DNA from: Aristolochia californica | Taxonomy: Eukaryota > Streptophyta > Magnoliopsida > Piperales > Aristolochiaceae | Assembly (NCBI GenBank): GCA_029961685.1 | Contig: JARWKL010000010.1 | Coordinates: 29,972,111 to 30,036,110, forward strand | Length of the DNA: 64,000 nucleotides | Direction: 5' to 3' | Notes under the pieces: model-generated | Database searches by the model: none | What the model saw: the letters and a program-made list of their open reading frames with translations, nothing else | Told to the model about the DNA's origin: nothing | Position numbers and translations under genes: made by a program | Shown: piece by piece, positions 32,816-44,939 of the stretch | Position numbering within the stretch: position 1 is the stretch's first letter | Layout: each line of letters begins with the position of its first letter

Positions 32816-35207
32816 ATGGCCCGTCCCTTGTTCCTGCTTCTATGCACATTATTGCTATCATCAATGGCTTCCGCCGCAGTTGTCAAGCACACTTTCCATG
32901 TACTGTTTTGCACCGTTTATCTTTTTTCTTTCTTTATCATTTCCATTTCCTGAACTTTGAGGACCTAGAATGGCTGAAATGGCATAGAAATTCAGGGAAG
33001 ATGCATGACAAAGTTTTTGTGAACGTTGAATGTTAACCGGAGAGGACCCTTCTGGCCTTTCCATGACCAATCAGAAGTGGTGGCCGTTCATGCAAATTAT
33101 GTTTTCTCATCGACTTATTCAATCTTATGTTAATCAGTTTTGGATTCACAGGTCGGGAACCACACACTTAAGCCATTGTGCAAGGAACAAGTGGTGGTTG
33201 CAGTGAACAAGAAGCTCCCAGGCCCTGCAATTTACGCCCATGAGGGTGACACACTCGTTGTTGATGTTTATAATGACTCTCCTTATAACATCACCATTCA
33301 CTGGTAATCCATCCTTTCGTTCCACTGATGATGCAAAAGTCATTTAGGGATGCTTTCATTATCTTTTTCTAAGTAGAGGATTATATTAAATTAGGTATTA
33401 ATAGATCATGTCTGTCATGATTTGCAGGCATGGAGTATTTCAGATGCTGAGTGCGTGGGCAGATGGACCGAGTTACATCACCCAGTGTCCGATTGTTCCC
33501 GGTAACAAGTACAGTTACAAGTTCAATGTCAGTGGGCAAGAGGGTACTCTCTGGTGGCATTCTCATTTTTCATCTCTCCGGGCCACTGTCTACGGTGCTC
33601 TAGTCATCCTCCCAAGAAACTCTCGGCCTTACCCATTCCCAAAACCATACAGAGAAGTCCCCATTTTGTTAGGTATCTACTTTTCTCTGAATCCTCTCTC
33701 CTCTCTCCTCTCTTTTCTTTTCTCCTCTCCTCTCTTATGAAAATGGCTTCCCCTCCGAGCAGGACAATGGTGGGATGCCAACGTGGTGGATGTTGAGAAC
33801 GAGGCCCTGGCTTCAGGAAGAGGTCCGAACGTCTCAGACGCCTACACTATAAACGGGAAGCCCGGTGGTCTATACTCCTGTGCTAGAGGTGAACAAAAGG
33901 AATACTTCACTGCTTTATCCGATTGAAGATTTTTCTCCTGTTTTATACAAACTGGAAAAAAAAACTAACCAATTTTCCGTTTTTTTTTTATTTTTCTTAT
34001 CAAAATCAGAGACTTTCAACATGAAGGTGAGCCCTGGGAAAACTTATCTCCTTCGTATCATCAACGCTGCCTTGGATATCCAGTTCTTCTTCAAAGTTGC
34101 TGGACACACTTTCACAGTCGTCGCCGTTGACGCCACCAACACCAACCCCTATCACACTGATGTCGTTGTCATTGCCCCCGGTCAGACCACTGACGTTCTC
34201 CTCACTGCTGATCAATCTCCGACATCGTACTACATGGCCGCACACCCTTACATTTCCGCCCCCCTCGTGCCATTCGACAGTAGCACCACCGTGGGCATCG
34301 TCCAGTATGAAAATTCATCTTCCACGGAGCCCATCATGCCTGTCCTTCCACCTGTCACGGATACTCCGACCGCCCACAAGTTCTACACCAATATCACCGG
34401 ATTAACCCGTAGACGTGGCTACACCCCCGTCCCCCAGCAGGTGGACGAGCGAATGTTTATCGCTTTCGGGCTAGGACTCGATCAGTGCCTTGACAACGCC
34501 AACTGTGCTGGCCCAGGTAACACACGATTAACCGGTAGCATGAACAACGTCTCCTTCCAGCTCCCCTCCAAGCTATCGGTTCTCGAGGCGCACTTCAGCG
34601 GCGTCAGTGGCATCTTCACCGAAGATTTCCCCGACAACCCACCAGTGGTCTATGACTACACAAACGCGACGGCAGCTGCAGCTTTTACAGCAACAGAGAA
34701 AGCCACACGCGTGAAGAAGCTGCCTTACAACGCCGTAGTGGAGATGGTTTTGCAAAACACGGCTGTCGTCTCCACAGAGAACCATCCTATACATCTCCAC
34801 GGCTTCGATTTCTACGTTCTCGCACAGGATTTCGGTAACTTCAACAGAGAGACGGATGAGAAGAAGTTCAATTTGGCCAATCCCCATATGCGAAATACCA
34901 TCGCCGTTCCTGTCGGTGGATGGGCTGTGGTACGATTCAGGGCCAACAATCCAGGTAAAATTCAGGCTCCTACATTAATTTTCTTTTCCTCCAACTGAAT
35001 GAATCTGGAATAGTTAGTGCTAATTGACACCATAATACTGTACAAGCTTGACCGATGATAACACTTGTTGTGGCAGGTGTTTGGATGATGCACTGCCACA
35101 TGGATGTTCACGTTCCAAGGGGCCTAGTAGCAGCTTTCGTTGTGGAAAATGGGCCCACGCCTTCTTCCACTCTCCCTCCCCCTCCCAGCGACCTTCCTCG
35201 TTGCTAG
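32816..35207 (+). CDS. Laccase (gene 2), multicopper oxidase
   Basis: CDS = join(32816-32899, 33152-33303, 33428-33672, 33763-33888, 34010-34954, 35077-35207), GT-AG introns, 560 residues. The start [20 protein letters not shown] is a signal peptide, so the enzyme should be secreted to the cell wall, where laccases oxidise phenolics using O2. Ligands: HWHG 78-81, HSH 123-125, HPIHLHG 461-467, [12 protein letters not shown] 523-534 with the T1 Cys at 524 and axial Leu at 534. All ligands are present and no frame break was found. It is near-identical to gene 1 with identical exon lengths. It lacks gene 1's copia insertion upstream and LTR downstream. The miR397-type site is degraded (34,059-34,079). 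The TATA box is altered, so expression may be low. Confidence 0.94.
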
Positions 35208-35255
35208 AAGAAGAAAAAAACCCATGAATTTTCACAATTCTTTTTATTCTTTATG

Positions 35256-35387
35256 TTCCCATGGAAAAAGATTGTGTACATCTTTAATTACAATCTTTTT
35301 GTTGCTTCAAATTATTGTTTGCTTTCTTTTTCTATTGATGCAATAGAAAAAAAAATGCTAATTAAATGAATCTCCCTTGTTTCACTC
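35256..35387 (+). other. 3' flank of laccase gene 2
   Basis: AT-rich. It includes a GATGCAATAGAAAAA stretch that may hold the polyadenylation site. No LTR here, unlike the equivalent position beside gene 1. Confidence 0.4.
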
Positions 35388-35598
35388 AATATTATAATTT
35401 GTCCAAATTTTCAGATCTATGATATATATTAAAGCAATGGAATCCACAGGTTTTTAAAGAAAAATCTACCTCCCTCTGGCCTCAAATTTTAGCTAATCGA
35501 CTCTCTGCTAAGTCGGATTAGAAGAGGTTGAGAAGAGGTTGAGTAAGGATAACTTTTCCTCCCATTCTTCCATTAGCTGCCAAAGTTCCAAAAAGGAG
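35388..35598 (+). repeat. Dispersed repeat X, partial copy
   Basis: It starts ATTATAATTTGTCCAAATTT and contains TAGCTAATCGACTCT and GAGTAAGGATAACTTTTCC. Copies are at 39,348-39,690 and 40,808-41,100. It contains a local duplication of AGAAGAGGTTG. Confidence 0.7.
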
Positions 35599-35896
35599 TA
35601 GAAATTTTAGCTAATCCTCGTTGACTTGAAGCATTGGTCATATGACATTCATTAGCTTCCTTCAAGATAATAAACGCTTTGTTGAGTTTTGAAAACTTTT
35701 GTAATTGATAAATGCATTTTTCCTTATATTTGTTAAGACTATGAATTAAATTTTCTAATAACATTCAAGTTCAATTTCATAGTCTGAATCACTTACCTCT
35801 ATGGAAGTGGTAGACTCATCATCATCTTCAATCGCCATGAGTCCAACATCGCTTTCTTCTTCCTCCGAGTGACTAGACTCATCATCTATAGCATCC
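35599..35896 (-). pseudogene. SIRE-like gag fragment, first copy
   Basis: Minus-strand frame: LIHSLNKYKEKCIYQLQKFS and ANECHMTNASSQ. Upstream of it (35,764-35,896) comes an acidic stretch. It matches 46,135-46,412, which lies in a clearer SIRE/Maximus-like gag context. It is interrupted by an LTR at 35,897 at exactly the same base as the copy at 46,413. Confidence 0.65.
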
Positions 35897-36051
35897 TGTT
35901 AGATTTAAGATCCCATGATAGGGTATTCGACCAAGAGGGTGAGAGTGGCGAGAAAGAAAAAAAGAAGAAGAAAAGGAGAGGAAGAAGGAAGAGAGGAGAA
36001 AGGTGAGAGAGGGTTGTCAAAGGAGAAGGGGGGAGAGAGAGAGAGAGGGAG

Positions 36052-36101
<50 letters not shown>

Positions 36102-36385
36102 AGAGAAAAGAGTAAAGACGAATTTGAGAGAGAAGAGGGGAGACTTAATGATCGACTATTTGCCTTGAGTATCTATTTATAGTTGATGATGAAATTTTAT
36201 AATGACTACATTGCCCTTAGAGCTACAAGCTCTCAAAAGAAAAAGACATAAGCAAGCATACATCATCTTCTCTACTTACACTCTTGTGTCATCCTTATGA
36301 AAATAACACTAATTTACACCACTTGCCATCTCTTTGACATGGGGAAGGTATTTAAGTTAATGCCCCTTTGAGATGTCTTCCAACA
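35897..36385 (-). repeat. Copia LTR inserted in SIRE-like gag, with GA microsatellite
   Basis: On the minus strand it starts TGTTGGAAGACATCTCAAAG after the polypurine tract (CTTGAGGGGGAG) and ends TTAAATCTAACA. A (GA)n run lies near 36,068-36,097. About 130 bp of the element's internal 3' end follows (36,386-36,517) before an abrupt junction. Confidence 0.8.
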
Positions 36386-36878
36386 CTCCCCCTCAAGCTA
36401 GGGGAGAGAAAATGTCATAGGTACCTAGCTTGTTGCATATAGTGGTATGTATCTTGGATGTGACCTGCTTTGTGAGTATATCTTCCACTTGTCCTTGAGA
36501 TGAAACATATTTGAGACGTGGGCATAGTGACCCATCCCATTGCAATAGTAGCATCAACTGTGAAGAATGGGAGAGAACACTTTGCTTTGCTTCTTTTTGT
36601 TTTTCCCAACTTTTCTCTTGGGTGTGGATTTGAGAGAGAGAATTTTGTCTTATTGTTATCTGTCTAAACTCTTGTTTTCAAATGCAAGTCTATCACATGA
36701 TGGCTTGTCTATCAATCCGCTTTGTCTTGAATCATTGGTCATATGCCGTTCATTAGTTTCCTTCAAGATACTAAGCTCTACGTTGAGATTTGCAATCTTG
36801 TGTAATCGAGCAATGCATTTTTTCTTATATTTGTCGAGACTATGAATTAATTTTTCTAATAACTTTCAAATTCAATTT
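36386..36878 (-). pseudogene. Copia 3' tail and second SIRE-like gag fragment
   Basis: 36,386-36,517 is the copia polypurine tract and RNase H tail, matching 46,858-46,989. From 36,518 the sequence matches 45,935-46,285: the AMGWVTMP zinc-knuckle region read out of frame, then the gag coiled region. So the gag segment occurs on both sides of the LTR here. Confidence 0.6.
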
Positions 36879-37416
36879 TGTTAAAATGTGTGACACACCA
36901 TTGTTGCATGAGCTGATGGGACCCACCACGAGGATGTGAGAAGCCAAGAGGAGTCAGCACACAAGTTGGCATGAGCTGGCATGAGTTGGCATAATTGCAG
37001 ATCTAGTAGGACCCACAAAAGAGGTCATGTCCTTAAGCTGGTATCTTTGACACACGAGCTAGCAAATCCAGCTAAGAGGTCATGTCCTTATGGAGGACTT
37101 AGAATTTAAGTAAGTCACAAGTTAAGGAAGTTAGAATTTGGGTAAGTTCTAAATTGAGTTGAATTATATTTGAAAAGTGTATATAAATTCTATCACTCCT
37201 CCACTATAAATAGAGAACCTTGTATTCATAATAAAATCATTAAGGAAAGGAGTTCTCTCCTCTCCTTCTCTCGTGTAGAGCTTCTTCTTCTTCCTCTTCT
37301 TCTTACTTTTCTTCTTGTTTCACCTCTACCCGAGAGCACTCACTCTCCTTCTTGGTTTTTTCACTTCTCTCCCGCACCTTGCTCAAGATTTTATTAATGG
37401 GGTCCAAAATTCAACA
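36879..37416 (+). repeat. 5' LTR of a truncated copia element
   Basis: It starts TGTTAAAATGTGTGACAC and ends CCAAAATTCAACA. It has a TATA-like CTATAAATAGAGAAC near 37,204. It is followed directly by the perfect primer-binding motif TGGTATCAGAGC at 37,417-37,428. Confidence 0.85.
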
Positions 37417-38100
37417 TGGTATCAGAGCTACCAATTTAGGATCCCACGTCAAAAAAATTTTCTTTGAAGATATGATTAATGCAATTCATAAAAGGCCCTT
37501 CATGAAGCAAGATTGAAGCTCATGAGATAAGTTGTCTTTTCAATTTATTGATTGATGCTACTGGTTTTTGGATATTAGAAGATGGATTTTAAGATGTGTT
37601 TATGATAACTTCATCTTATAAGATAATGGAAATATATGCATCTTGGATTAGAAGAAGTTACCAAGGTAGTTTTTTGTCGGTTTGGAAATTTTTAATCGAG
37701 ACCAATGCACTTTGAGTTTTTTTTTTTAAAAAAAATCTTTGGGAACAAGAATCCCAAATTAAGAAAAATGATATTGAATTTTTTATAAGTGATTATTCAC
37801 TCCATATGATTACTTAGCTTTTATGCTAAGCCTCTCCATTAATCGAGTTGGTTAAGGACCTCTACTTGATTTGTTTTTGATTAATTGATTGGATAACTAT
37901 TTTTCAATTGAATTGCCTATTATGGCTGAAAAAAACATGAATCACAATCATGATATACTCAAAATTACTATTGTACCCTTGTAGGAGGTTTCAAATTTTA
38001 TGAGCTGATGTACATTGGTTCGACAGTTTCTTATCACAAAAGACCTTGTTGGTCATCTCACCAACCATGGACCACATATTGGTGAAAGTGATATTTTTTC
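37417..38100 (+). other. Leader of the copia element after its PBS
   Basis: Primer-binding site at the left edge, then about 650 bp with stops in all frames before gag. No RNA gene seen. Confidence 0.5.
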
Positions 38101-38800
38101 ACTAAGTGCTTGAAGATTGGTTATTAGTTGGCTTACTAAAAATATAGAAGAACAAGTCTCCAATAATGTTATTCATCTTGAAATGGCCAAAATAATTTGG
38201 GAGACATGTGCGAAGTTATATTCTAGCTCCGACAATTTACACAAGCCATATGATATTCACCAACGGATGCTTACCACCGAACAAGGCGACAATATCCATG
38301 AATATTTGGCTTACTTTAGAGGACTTCTTCAAGAATGGAAGCTAGTTCAGCCTACCTCCACAGACATATTTGTCCAAGACAAACAGAAAGAAGCCTAAGT
38401 CACTGCCATATGCCTTGCTAATATTACACTGGATCTTAAAATTGCTAAGAGTCAACTTCTTAGCTCTTCTGCAGTTCCCACTTTTGATGATGTATGTGCA
38501 ACACTTCTCTGTATTCCAGACGCTTCTTCCCCTAATCCTGAAGTATCATCTGTGATGTACTCTGGACATAGGGGAACACCATCTGACCAAGGCCGAGGCC
38601 GTGGAAGAAATTCTAGAGGAGGCCCAGGAAGAGGTGGAAGGAATGGTTATGGCAGAATTGATTGGAAAGAATGCACCAAGAGTGGGAAAATTGGCCACAC
38701 TATAGATGCATGCTATTCAAACAAGCAATTCCCCATTGAATTTATGGAAAAGAAAAATACTTCATTGACTTCATTAACTTGTCATAATCAAAGTACATGA
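38101..38800 (+). pseudogene. Copia gag remnant with damaged zinc knuckle
   Basis: MVISWLTKNIEEQVSNNVIH, AKIIWETCAKLYSS and MLTTEQGDNIHEYLAYFRGL are copia gag (UBN2) motifs in one frame (38,117-38,398). A frameshift follows, and 38,552-38,800 gives a Gly/Arg-rich RNA-binding stretch and WKECTKSGKIGHTIDAC. The CCHC zinc knuckle has lost its second Cys (now Ser). Truncated after that. Confidence 0.85.
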
Positions 38801-39126
38801 ACCTCTATTTATAATAGAGGAAGGCAGTAAAGTCCAATTACAATAAAACTATTTTTGTCTCAATTACACCCAAACTCTAACACTTAAAGATAAGTCCTAG
38901 TATAATTAAATAACTCAATAGAGATAAAAGACAAACATAACTCAAACTAGAACTCTTCTAGGATGTGACCATAAGATAATGATGTCTTTGTGAGTCCTTC
39001 TACATCTTCCAATTTATGTTATAAGGATGGCAGCTGGTGGTAATCATGGGGGGCTCTACTTCTTATGGGCTTGGGCCCATCTTGTGGGCTTCCTTGGTCG
39101 TGTGGACTAGAACCCATCTTCCAACA
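38800..39126 (-). repeat. Truncated LTR of the 49.7-kb family, minus orientation
   Basis: On the minus strand it starts TGTTGGAAGATGGGTTCTAG after a CTTGAGGGGAAG-like polypurine tract and ends at ATAAATAGAGGTTCAT, lacking the 3' part. It abuts the gag remnant at about 38,800. Confidence 0.7.
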
Positions 39127-39347
39127 CTTCCCCTCAAGCTGGGGCTGAGAGAACATTATGAACTCCAAACTTGTTGCAAATGATATATAGAATTTTTTTG
39201 TATAAAATGGCACATCTTCCAATATGTCTTCATGTTACAACACTCCCCCTCACGCAGTTGCGTCTTTCCATGAGGCCCTGCTAGCATAATATAAGTGAGA
39301 GTAAAAATTACTCCTAGCAGGTAAGACATTGCTCCAGACTCCAGTCC
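39127..39347 (-). other. Retroelement 3' tail, no gene
   Basis: Contains polypurine tracts (minus) at 39,127-39,144 and 39,240-39,255 and a short region resembling a copia pol end. Not resolvable further. Confidence 0.35.
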
Positions 39348-39689
39348 TATATTATAATTTGTCCAAATTTTCAGATCTACGATAGATATTAAAGCAATGG
39401 AGTCCACAGGTTTTTAAAGAAAAAGCTACCTCTCTCTGGCTTCAAATTTTAGCTAATCGACTCTTTGCTAAGTGGGACTAGAAGAGGTTGAGTAAGGATA
39501 ACTTTTCCTCCCATTCTCCCATTAGTTTCCAAAGTTCCAAAAAGGAGTAGATTAAAGACATGTCACCGCCACAAAAACTCTTTGAAGAACAATTTTGTAG
39601 CAATTATTTAAAATTTGGAGCTAAAAGTTGTCTTTACGGTAGGAACCCCTTCAAGGGTCTATCTTTTCAGCTTACAATAAGGGAACTTA
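39348..39689 (+). repeat. Dispersed repeat X, second copy
   Basis: Matches 35,388-35,598 and, further on, 40,930-41,090 (AAGTTGTCTTTACGGTAGGAA). It runs directly into the laccase 3' fragment at 39,690 with no gap, marking a deletion or rearrangement junction. Confidence 0.7.
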
Positions 39690-39810
39690 GGGGAAAATAG
39701 GCCTACTCCTTCTTCCACTTTCCCTCCGCCTCCCATCGACCTTTCTCGTTGCTAGAAGAAAAAAAAAACCATGAATTTTCACAATTCTTTTTATTCTTTA
39801 TATTCCAAAG
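39690..39810 (+). pseudogene. Laccase 3' end fragment
   Basis: Reads ENRPTPSSTFPPPPIDLSRC then TAG at 39,753-39,755, against [20 protein letters not shown] in genes 1 and 2. About 45 bp of laccase 3' UTR follows (CCATGAATTTTCACAATTC), ending TCCAAAG before the LTR at 39,811. Everything upstream of these ~20 codons is missing. Base differences fit gene 1 better (CCTCCGCCTCCC), as does the shared LTR junction. This is a relic of a fourth laccase copy. Confidence 0.85.
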
Positions 39811-40062
39811 TGTTGTAAGATATGAATATGTTGGAGTGTCATCGATGCAATTAGTTTATGCTTCTGTTCTCTACTTCACTCTTACTATGGAGGGTTTTAA
39901 CATAAGTCCACAACCCTAATTCTCCAACCTCTTTATCCTTCTCTAAATTCACCACTCTTCTTCTTCTCCTCCGAAAATTTCTCTCCACTACTATCCTTCT
40001 TCTTTTCACTCCTTAATCTTCTTCTACTTTGATTATACATCATGAAATCCTAATTTTTAACA
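39811..40062 (+). repeat. LTR following the laccase fragment, with PBS
   Basis: It starts TGTTGTAAGATATGAATATG and ends CCTAATTTTTAACA, followed by TGGTATCAGAGTGGGG, a near-perfect primer-binding site. Partner of 10,822-11,129. Confidence 0.8.
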
Positions 40063-42555
40063 TGGTATCAGAGTGGGGAAAGATCTCAGATGGAAAAGGA
40101 GAAGAAGATAGAGTAGAAGGGGAGAAAGAAGAAAAAGAAAAAGAAGAAGATGGAGTAGACAGGGAGGAAGAAGAAAAAAAAGAAACAAAAGGAGTTTCTC
40201 ATTTTTCCTTTTGTCTTCTTTCCCAATTTATGTATTTTATTGGATTTTTAACTCTCTTACCGTGTGTTTCATAAAGAAAATTATATATCCTTGGAAATAT
40301 ATTTTAGTCTAGTTTCTAACTCAAAATAAATCCTTGAAATCATATTTTTCTAGAAAGAGAAATCTACATTTGAATCAACAAAGGTAAAGCATCAGAAAAG
40401 TTTTATGTTGTAGTAGAAAACTTCAACTTTTGAGTTGTTTTATGCCATCAATAATGAGACTTTATATGGATAATTATATATCAAAAGAAAGATCTATAAG
40501 CCTATTTTCCTAAATAATCAAGAAATTCTCAATCTGAGTTTTTTATATGGAGATATCGATCTCAAAAGAGTCAATGGTCATGCTTACCAAAGAAGAAAGA
40601 GTACTTTGTTCAGCTAGATTAAGAAGTCCGAAATATATAAGATTATTTATCTCAAAAGAAGTATATATTATGAACTTTAGTTATACTTTTATGTAAGGTA
40701 TTTAAGTCTAGTTTTATAAGGAGAAAATTTTAAGTCAATCTGATGTATATTTAAGGTGATATTTGCATTGGAAGAATCAAAGGTTATGTTGGTATCCTAT
40801 TGTAAGCGAAGATCTGAATTTGATCTAATCGACTCTTTCCTAAGTCGAATCAGAAAAGAGTGAGAAGAGGTTGAGTAAGGATAACTTTACCTCCCAATCT
40901 CCCATTAGCTGCCAAAGTGGCATTAGTGAGAAAGAAGAAGATCAAAGACAAAACGAATATCACCACCACAAAAAACTCTTTAAAGAACAAATTTTTCATG
41001 ATGAATTAAAATTTGAAGTTAAAAGTTGTCTTTATGGTAGGAACTCCTTCAAGGTTATATCTTTTCAGGTTACAATAAGGGAACCTAGGGTTGAATGGAT
41101 TTGGAATACGACAAGGCCAAGCAGCAAAAAAGCTTCGACTAGCGACACAAAGCCTCAACTTTCCAAACGTCTTGTATAACGATTGAGAATTTATATAGAG
41201 AATTATATCTCAAAAGAAATCTATGCGAGTCTATTTTCTATCTCAATAAATTATTTTTGAATCTGATCATTCTAGAGTGTGTTATCTACATTGGAAGAAT
41301 CAAAGGTCAAGTTATCAAAAAAATCTGAATTTTAGCCGAATTTTTTGTTTCACTATTTGTAGCTATTGTTGGTTAAGTTTCCTAATTTTTTCAAACTCTA
41401 GTCAATATTTTATCAACTTGAGTATGTTTCCTTCCTTAAAAGTTTCCTTTCTTTGATCTTACATTACATTAATTTCCTTAAGAGATGTCTTTGTCTATAT
41501 GAGTTTTGTTTCCTTTTTTAAAAAGTCTGAAATTTTTGAACAAAAAAGTCTTATTTTCTCATTTTAAATTCCAAATATTAGTATCCTAAATCTCCCTTGT
41601 TCCAGAATTTATCTCTTTAATATTTTCTTTCCAAATTTTTCAAATTGTGTTAAAGAGTATTTTCCTTATATGATAATTCCATTTTTTAAAAAAATTCCAT
41701 TATTATGTTCTGCCTCATAAATTTCTTATTAGAGATTTTTTTTAGTTTCCTCAATCATTATTTTTATAGAAAATTTATTTTGTATCTTCCTCATGAATCA
41801 AGCCTGGCCGTTTTTATCCATCTATTACTCTAAAAGTATCTCCTTCTTACTTGAAATATGAAGAGATGCACTGTGTGCCTCCTTCTATTTGAAGTCTGAG
41901 AGTTTTTTTTTTTTTTTACTCACACTCTTAATTCCTCATAGTACTTTCTTCAATTTGTGTTTGTTAAAATCACTTCAGAGCAAAAGAGTGTGCCCAACAT
42001 CCAGTTTGAGTTAAGTTTTTTTTTCTTCACCCAAAAGGTATTTTTTTTTTAGTTACCATTAAAAAGTGAGTAATCTCTTTGTTGTGTCCTAAAATTGGGC
42101 CAATTTTTCGCCTTTAAAATTGAGAGAAGTATATTTTAGACTATGACCATTTTGACTGGTGTATGGAACTTTCTCATATGGCTAGAAGTGATTTTTCTTC
42201 TCTCACCATTATTTTATGCAAGCTCAGTCACTTGGTAAAGAACAAAGACATCCCTAACCTGGGGGAGAGAAGTAGATGAAGAAGTACATAAACAAGGTAA
42301 CCAACAATGAAGAATTCCACATGTGTGGTAATCAAATTTATATAACTAGAATATCTAAGTAAGGGGGATAATAGGATGAGGACAAGATGAAGATTACAAG
42401 CAAGACGTAAACAACAACAAGATGAATCAAACAAGTCAATCAAAAATTTTCTTTTCTAGCAACACAAGATTAAAATTTCTTTTCAAGCACACAAGTTTCT
42501 TGACAAATATTATTTGAAAAGTGAAGTTATAAACACCAGTTTAAGGGAGGGAGGG
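40063..42555 (+). repeat. Non-coding retroelement internal region Z, interrupted by repeat X
   Basis: The leader at 40,063-40,800 and the region 41,180-42,555 match other Z copies. Repeat X sits at 40,808-41,100, where a 102-codon frame (40,871-41,179) of unknown function is carried. It ends with a purine tract GGGAGGGAGGGGG before TGTAAAAGACATCC. No pol motifs over ~2.5 kb, so it is a non-autonomous (LARD-like) structure or a mosaic. Confidence 0.6.
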
Positions 42556-43199
42556 GGTGTAAAAGACATCCACATGCATAGGGGTGGCATGGCTAGTAAA
42601 TAGGGAGAATTACCATAGAGATATAATATAATTGTAATTATACAAACTGGTGTATTTCTTTTTATGTCTTTGTTTTACGCATGTAGCCATAAGGGTATTA
42701 TAGTCATTACATTAAATACAACATCAAGACATGGAGTTATTTTTAAACTTTCTAATTAGTTCTATTACTTATTATTTTAAAATTGATATACCAGTTATTA
42801 TTAATTATTAAATTTTTAAAAATTATTATGTTTTAAAATTATTAAATACTGATTGCTAACTACTCATTTTTTACAATTATAATTAATAGTAATTAATAAT
42901 TACTAAGTAGATAATTTAATTTACTAATTACTATGTGTTAAAAGAAGTAGCAACCTTTAATTGATACACTAAATGAACTAATTAAAGTATTAATTAATTA
43001 ACCTCAAACCTAAGTTGACCTTAAGGAACAAAAAAATAAAATCTTATCTATGGGCCGAAGGAAGCCAAGGAAGATGAAGGATGAAGAAAAGCATATCAAG
43101 GAAGAGGGGGGAACATCTGGCCTGTTTTTGCTTGGATCTGGTTTTTGGCGTCCAGGTGACACATAAAAGATCGAAAGTCTTGCAGTGGCAACGGCAAAA
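42556..43199. other. Probable LTR start, AT-rich stretch and unresolved sequence
   Basis: TGTAAAAGACATCCACATG after the purine tract resembles 29,474. From about 42,720 to 43,000 the DNA is almost pure A+T with TTAATTA-like phrases. 43,020-43,190 is purine-rich and not recognised. No gene. Confidence 0.4.
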
Positions 43200-44640
43200 T
43201 GTTTCTTGACCTAGTCTTGACTCTCATCCATATTTTGATGATAACAAAACTTAATAGTGTTAATAATTTTAAATTCAATATTTCAGATATTTTTCCTTCA
43301 AGAGACACAAAAATCAAAGTCTTTGCAAATGAACTGGCAAATGCATTTCAAGACCTCAAGCTCAAATCATGTGTGAAGTCATCTTGAAGAAACATCCATA
43401 AGTGAAGAAATGAAGAATTGAAGATTAGAGTCTAAAGTGGTATAGAAAAGTCTCAAGAACTCTAATCATATTGTAGGACAACACCAAAACTCCAAATTTG
43501 ATTTACACAAGAGTATTCGGAGATCTAAGTCATATTTCTTCCAAATCATTTTTTGTTGACGCATATCAATATTTTGAACTTGTTCGAAACCCTTAGGATC
43601 ATTTTATCATGATTAGAAGCCTAATTCAAAAAATTGACAATTAGCTTGATCGAACATTATTTGGTAATGATCAATTGTCCAGAGTACAAACTGGAAGAAA
43701 AATATAAAGCATGATCAATAAATCAAGTGGATTAATCAATCGGACAAACTATGTCAGGATGAGCTATAAAATATGATCGATCCCCTCTAGATTGTTCGAT
43801 CATATATGTCCAGGCAATGAAAAATATAATGCATGATTGATCATACCTTAAAAAAGTATTGATCGATCAAACAAAACTATGCCAATGAGGGACATAAAAT
43901 ACGATCGCCATAGCCACTATATTGATCGATCATACTTAGATTTGCATAGCCAAAGCTTCATTGTCTGATCTGTCACTCAATTTCAATTGATCCATCAACC
44001 TTATTTATTGAAAACTTAAAATTAAATTGATCAATCATGTGATTAATCAATAAACCTAAAGACTCAAAAAAAATATAGTCATTACACTCAACTGGTCGAT
44101 CATACCTTTTCATTGATCAATCAATAAGTCTCTCAGCATTTTGCAAGTGGCTATATAATGACTAGTTTTGTTCGAAAACTTATAAAAAGCCAATCAAACG
44201 TACCGGAAAGAAATTACTGAGCATTTATTTGTAAACCAAGTGCATTCAAATTATTTCCATTTAAAATTCCTCACAAAACCACTTTTGAGAGAAAAGAGTT
44301 AGAAATTTTCAAAATTCTATCTTTCTCAAAGTTTTCTCCTTGCATCATCATAGTTCAAGTTCTAGAAACCTTCTCTAGTGCATCAAAGGTTGGAGGCTTG
44401 GATATCTTAAAGGAGAAGGTTGTCTCTTCATCAATTCAAAGGGTGTAAGGTTTTCTTTCTTTGTATTTTCATTTTCTTATTCCATAATTGATCTATAACC
44501 TAGAATCTATATAGAAGAGCTTGCTAGAGCGAAAACCTAGCCACTTAATCTCCAAAGATATTTGTAAAGTCATACATTTGATCATACATGTGGGTGAAAA
44601 GAGAGCCATTTTATGTTATTTACTATAGGGAGCATTGATA
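43200..44640 (+). repeat. SIRE-like long LTR, diverged plus-strand copy
   Basis: It starts TGTTTCTTGACCTAGTCTTG, then TTTTGATGATAACAAAACTT, a phrase near the start of the LTRs ending at 49,440 and 53,588 (minus). Many GATCGATCA-type words follow (43,660-44,120), as in those LTRs. The 3' boundary is unclear. Confidence 0.5.
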
Positions 44641-44939
44641 ACAAAACATCCTTGCTTTCAATGTTTTGGTATGCCACCCCCCTCCCATCCTAACAAACCA
44701 CACGGGCCATCAATATTATAGGAGAGAGAAAAAAACAGGGGGAAAGTGTAGGAAATTATCAGATAAGAGAGGAATGAGACAAAAATATTGGGTTCTAATG
44801 TTAAAGTTGTCGAAGATGGGAGATGAGGCAGTGAGGAAGAAGATAGGAATGAAAAAACTCTAGGTTTGGGGTTTTTTCTAACCGACAGGGAGTTAAAAAA
44901 TCTAGGGGGGTCAAGTATTAAGTCACCCTTCCTCGAGCC
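44641..44939. other. Intergenic, no gene recognised
   Basis: Short overlapping frames on both strands show no motif. A polypyrimidine/polypurine bias is present. Confidence 0.35.

Larger units (their letters stand above)
30961..35255 (+). repeat. Right arm of large inverted duplication carrying laccase gene 2
   Basis: Uninterrupted counterpart of 11,150-20,900 in inverse orientation. It retains the pre-integration sequence of the copia element (ACAAAACAAT near 31,953-31,962). Homology fades after the 3' UTR (TTTTTATTCTTTATGTTCCC). Confidence 0.9.

Noticed and set aside
40029..40274. Glu/Lys-rich 81-codon frame after the LTR at 39,811
   Set aside because: Purine-rich retroelement leader beginning at the LTR end; homologous leaders have no open frame.
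42720..43000. Origin-like or matrix-attachment AT-rich island
   Set aside because: AT richness alone is not evidence; no diagnostic motif could be identified.
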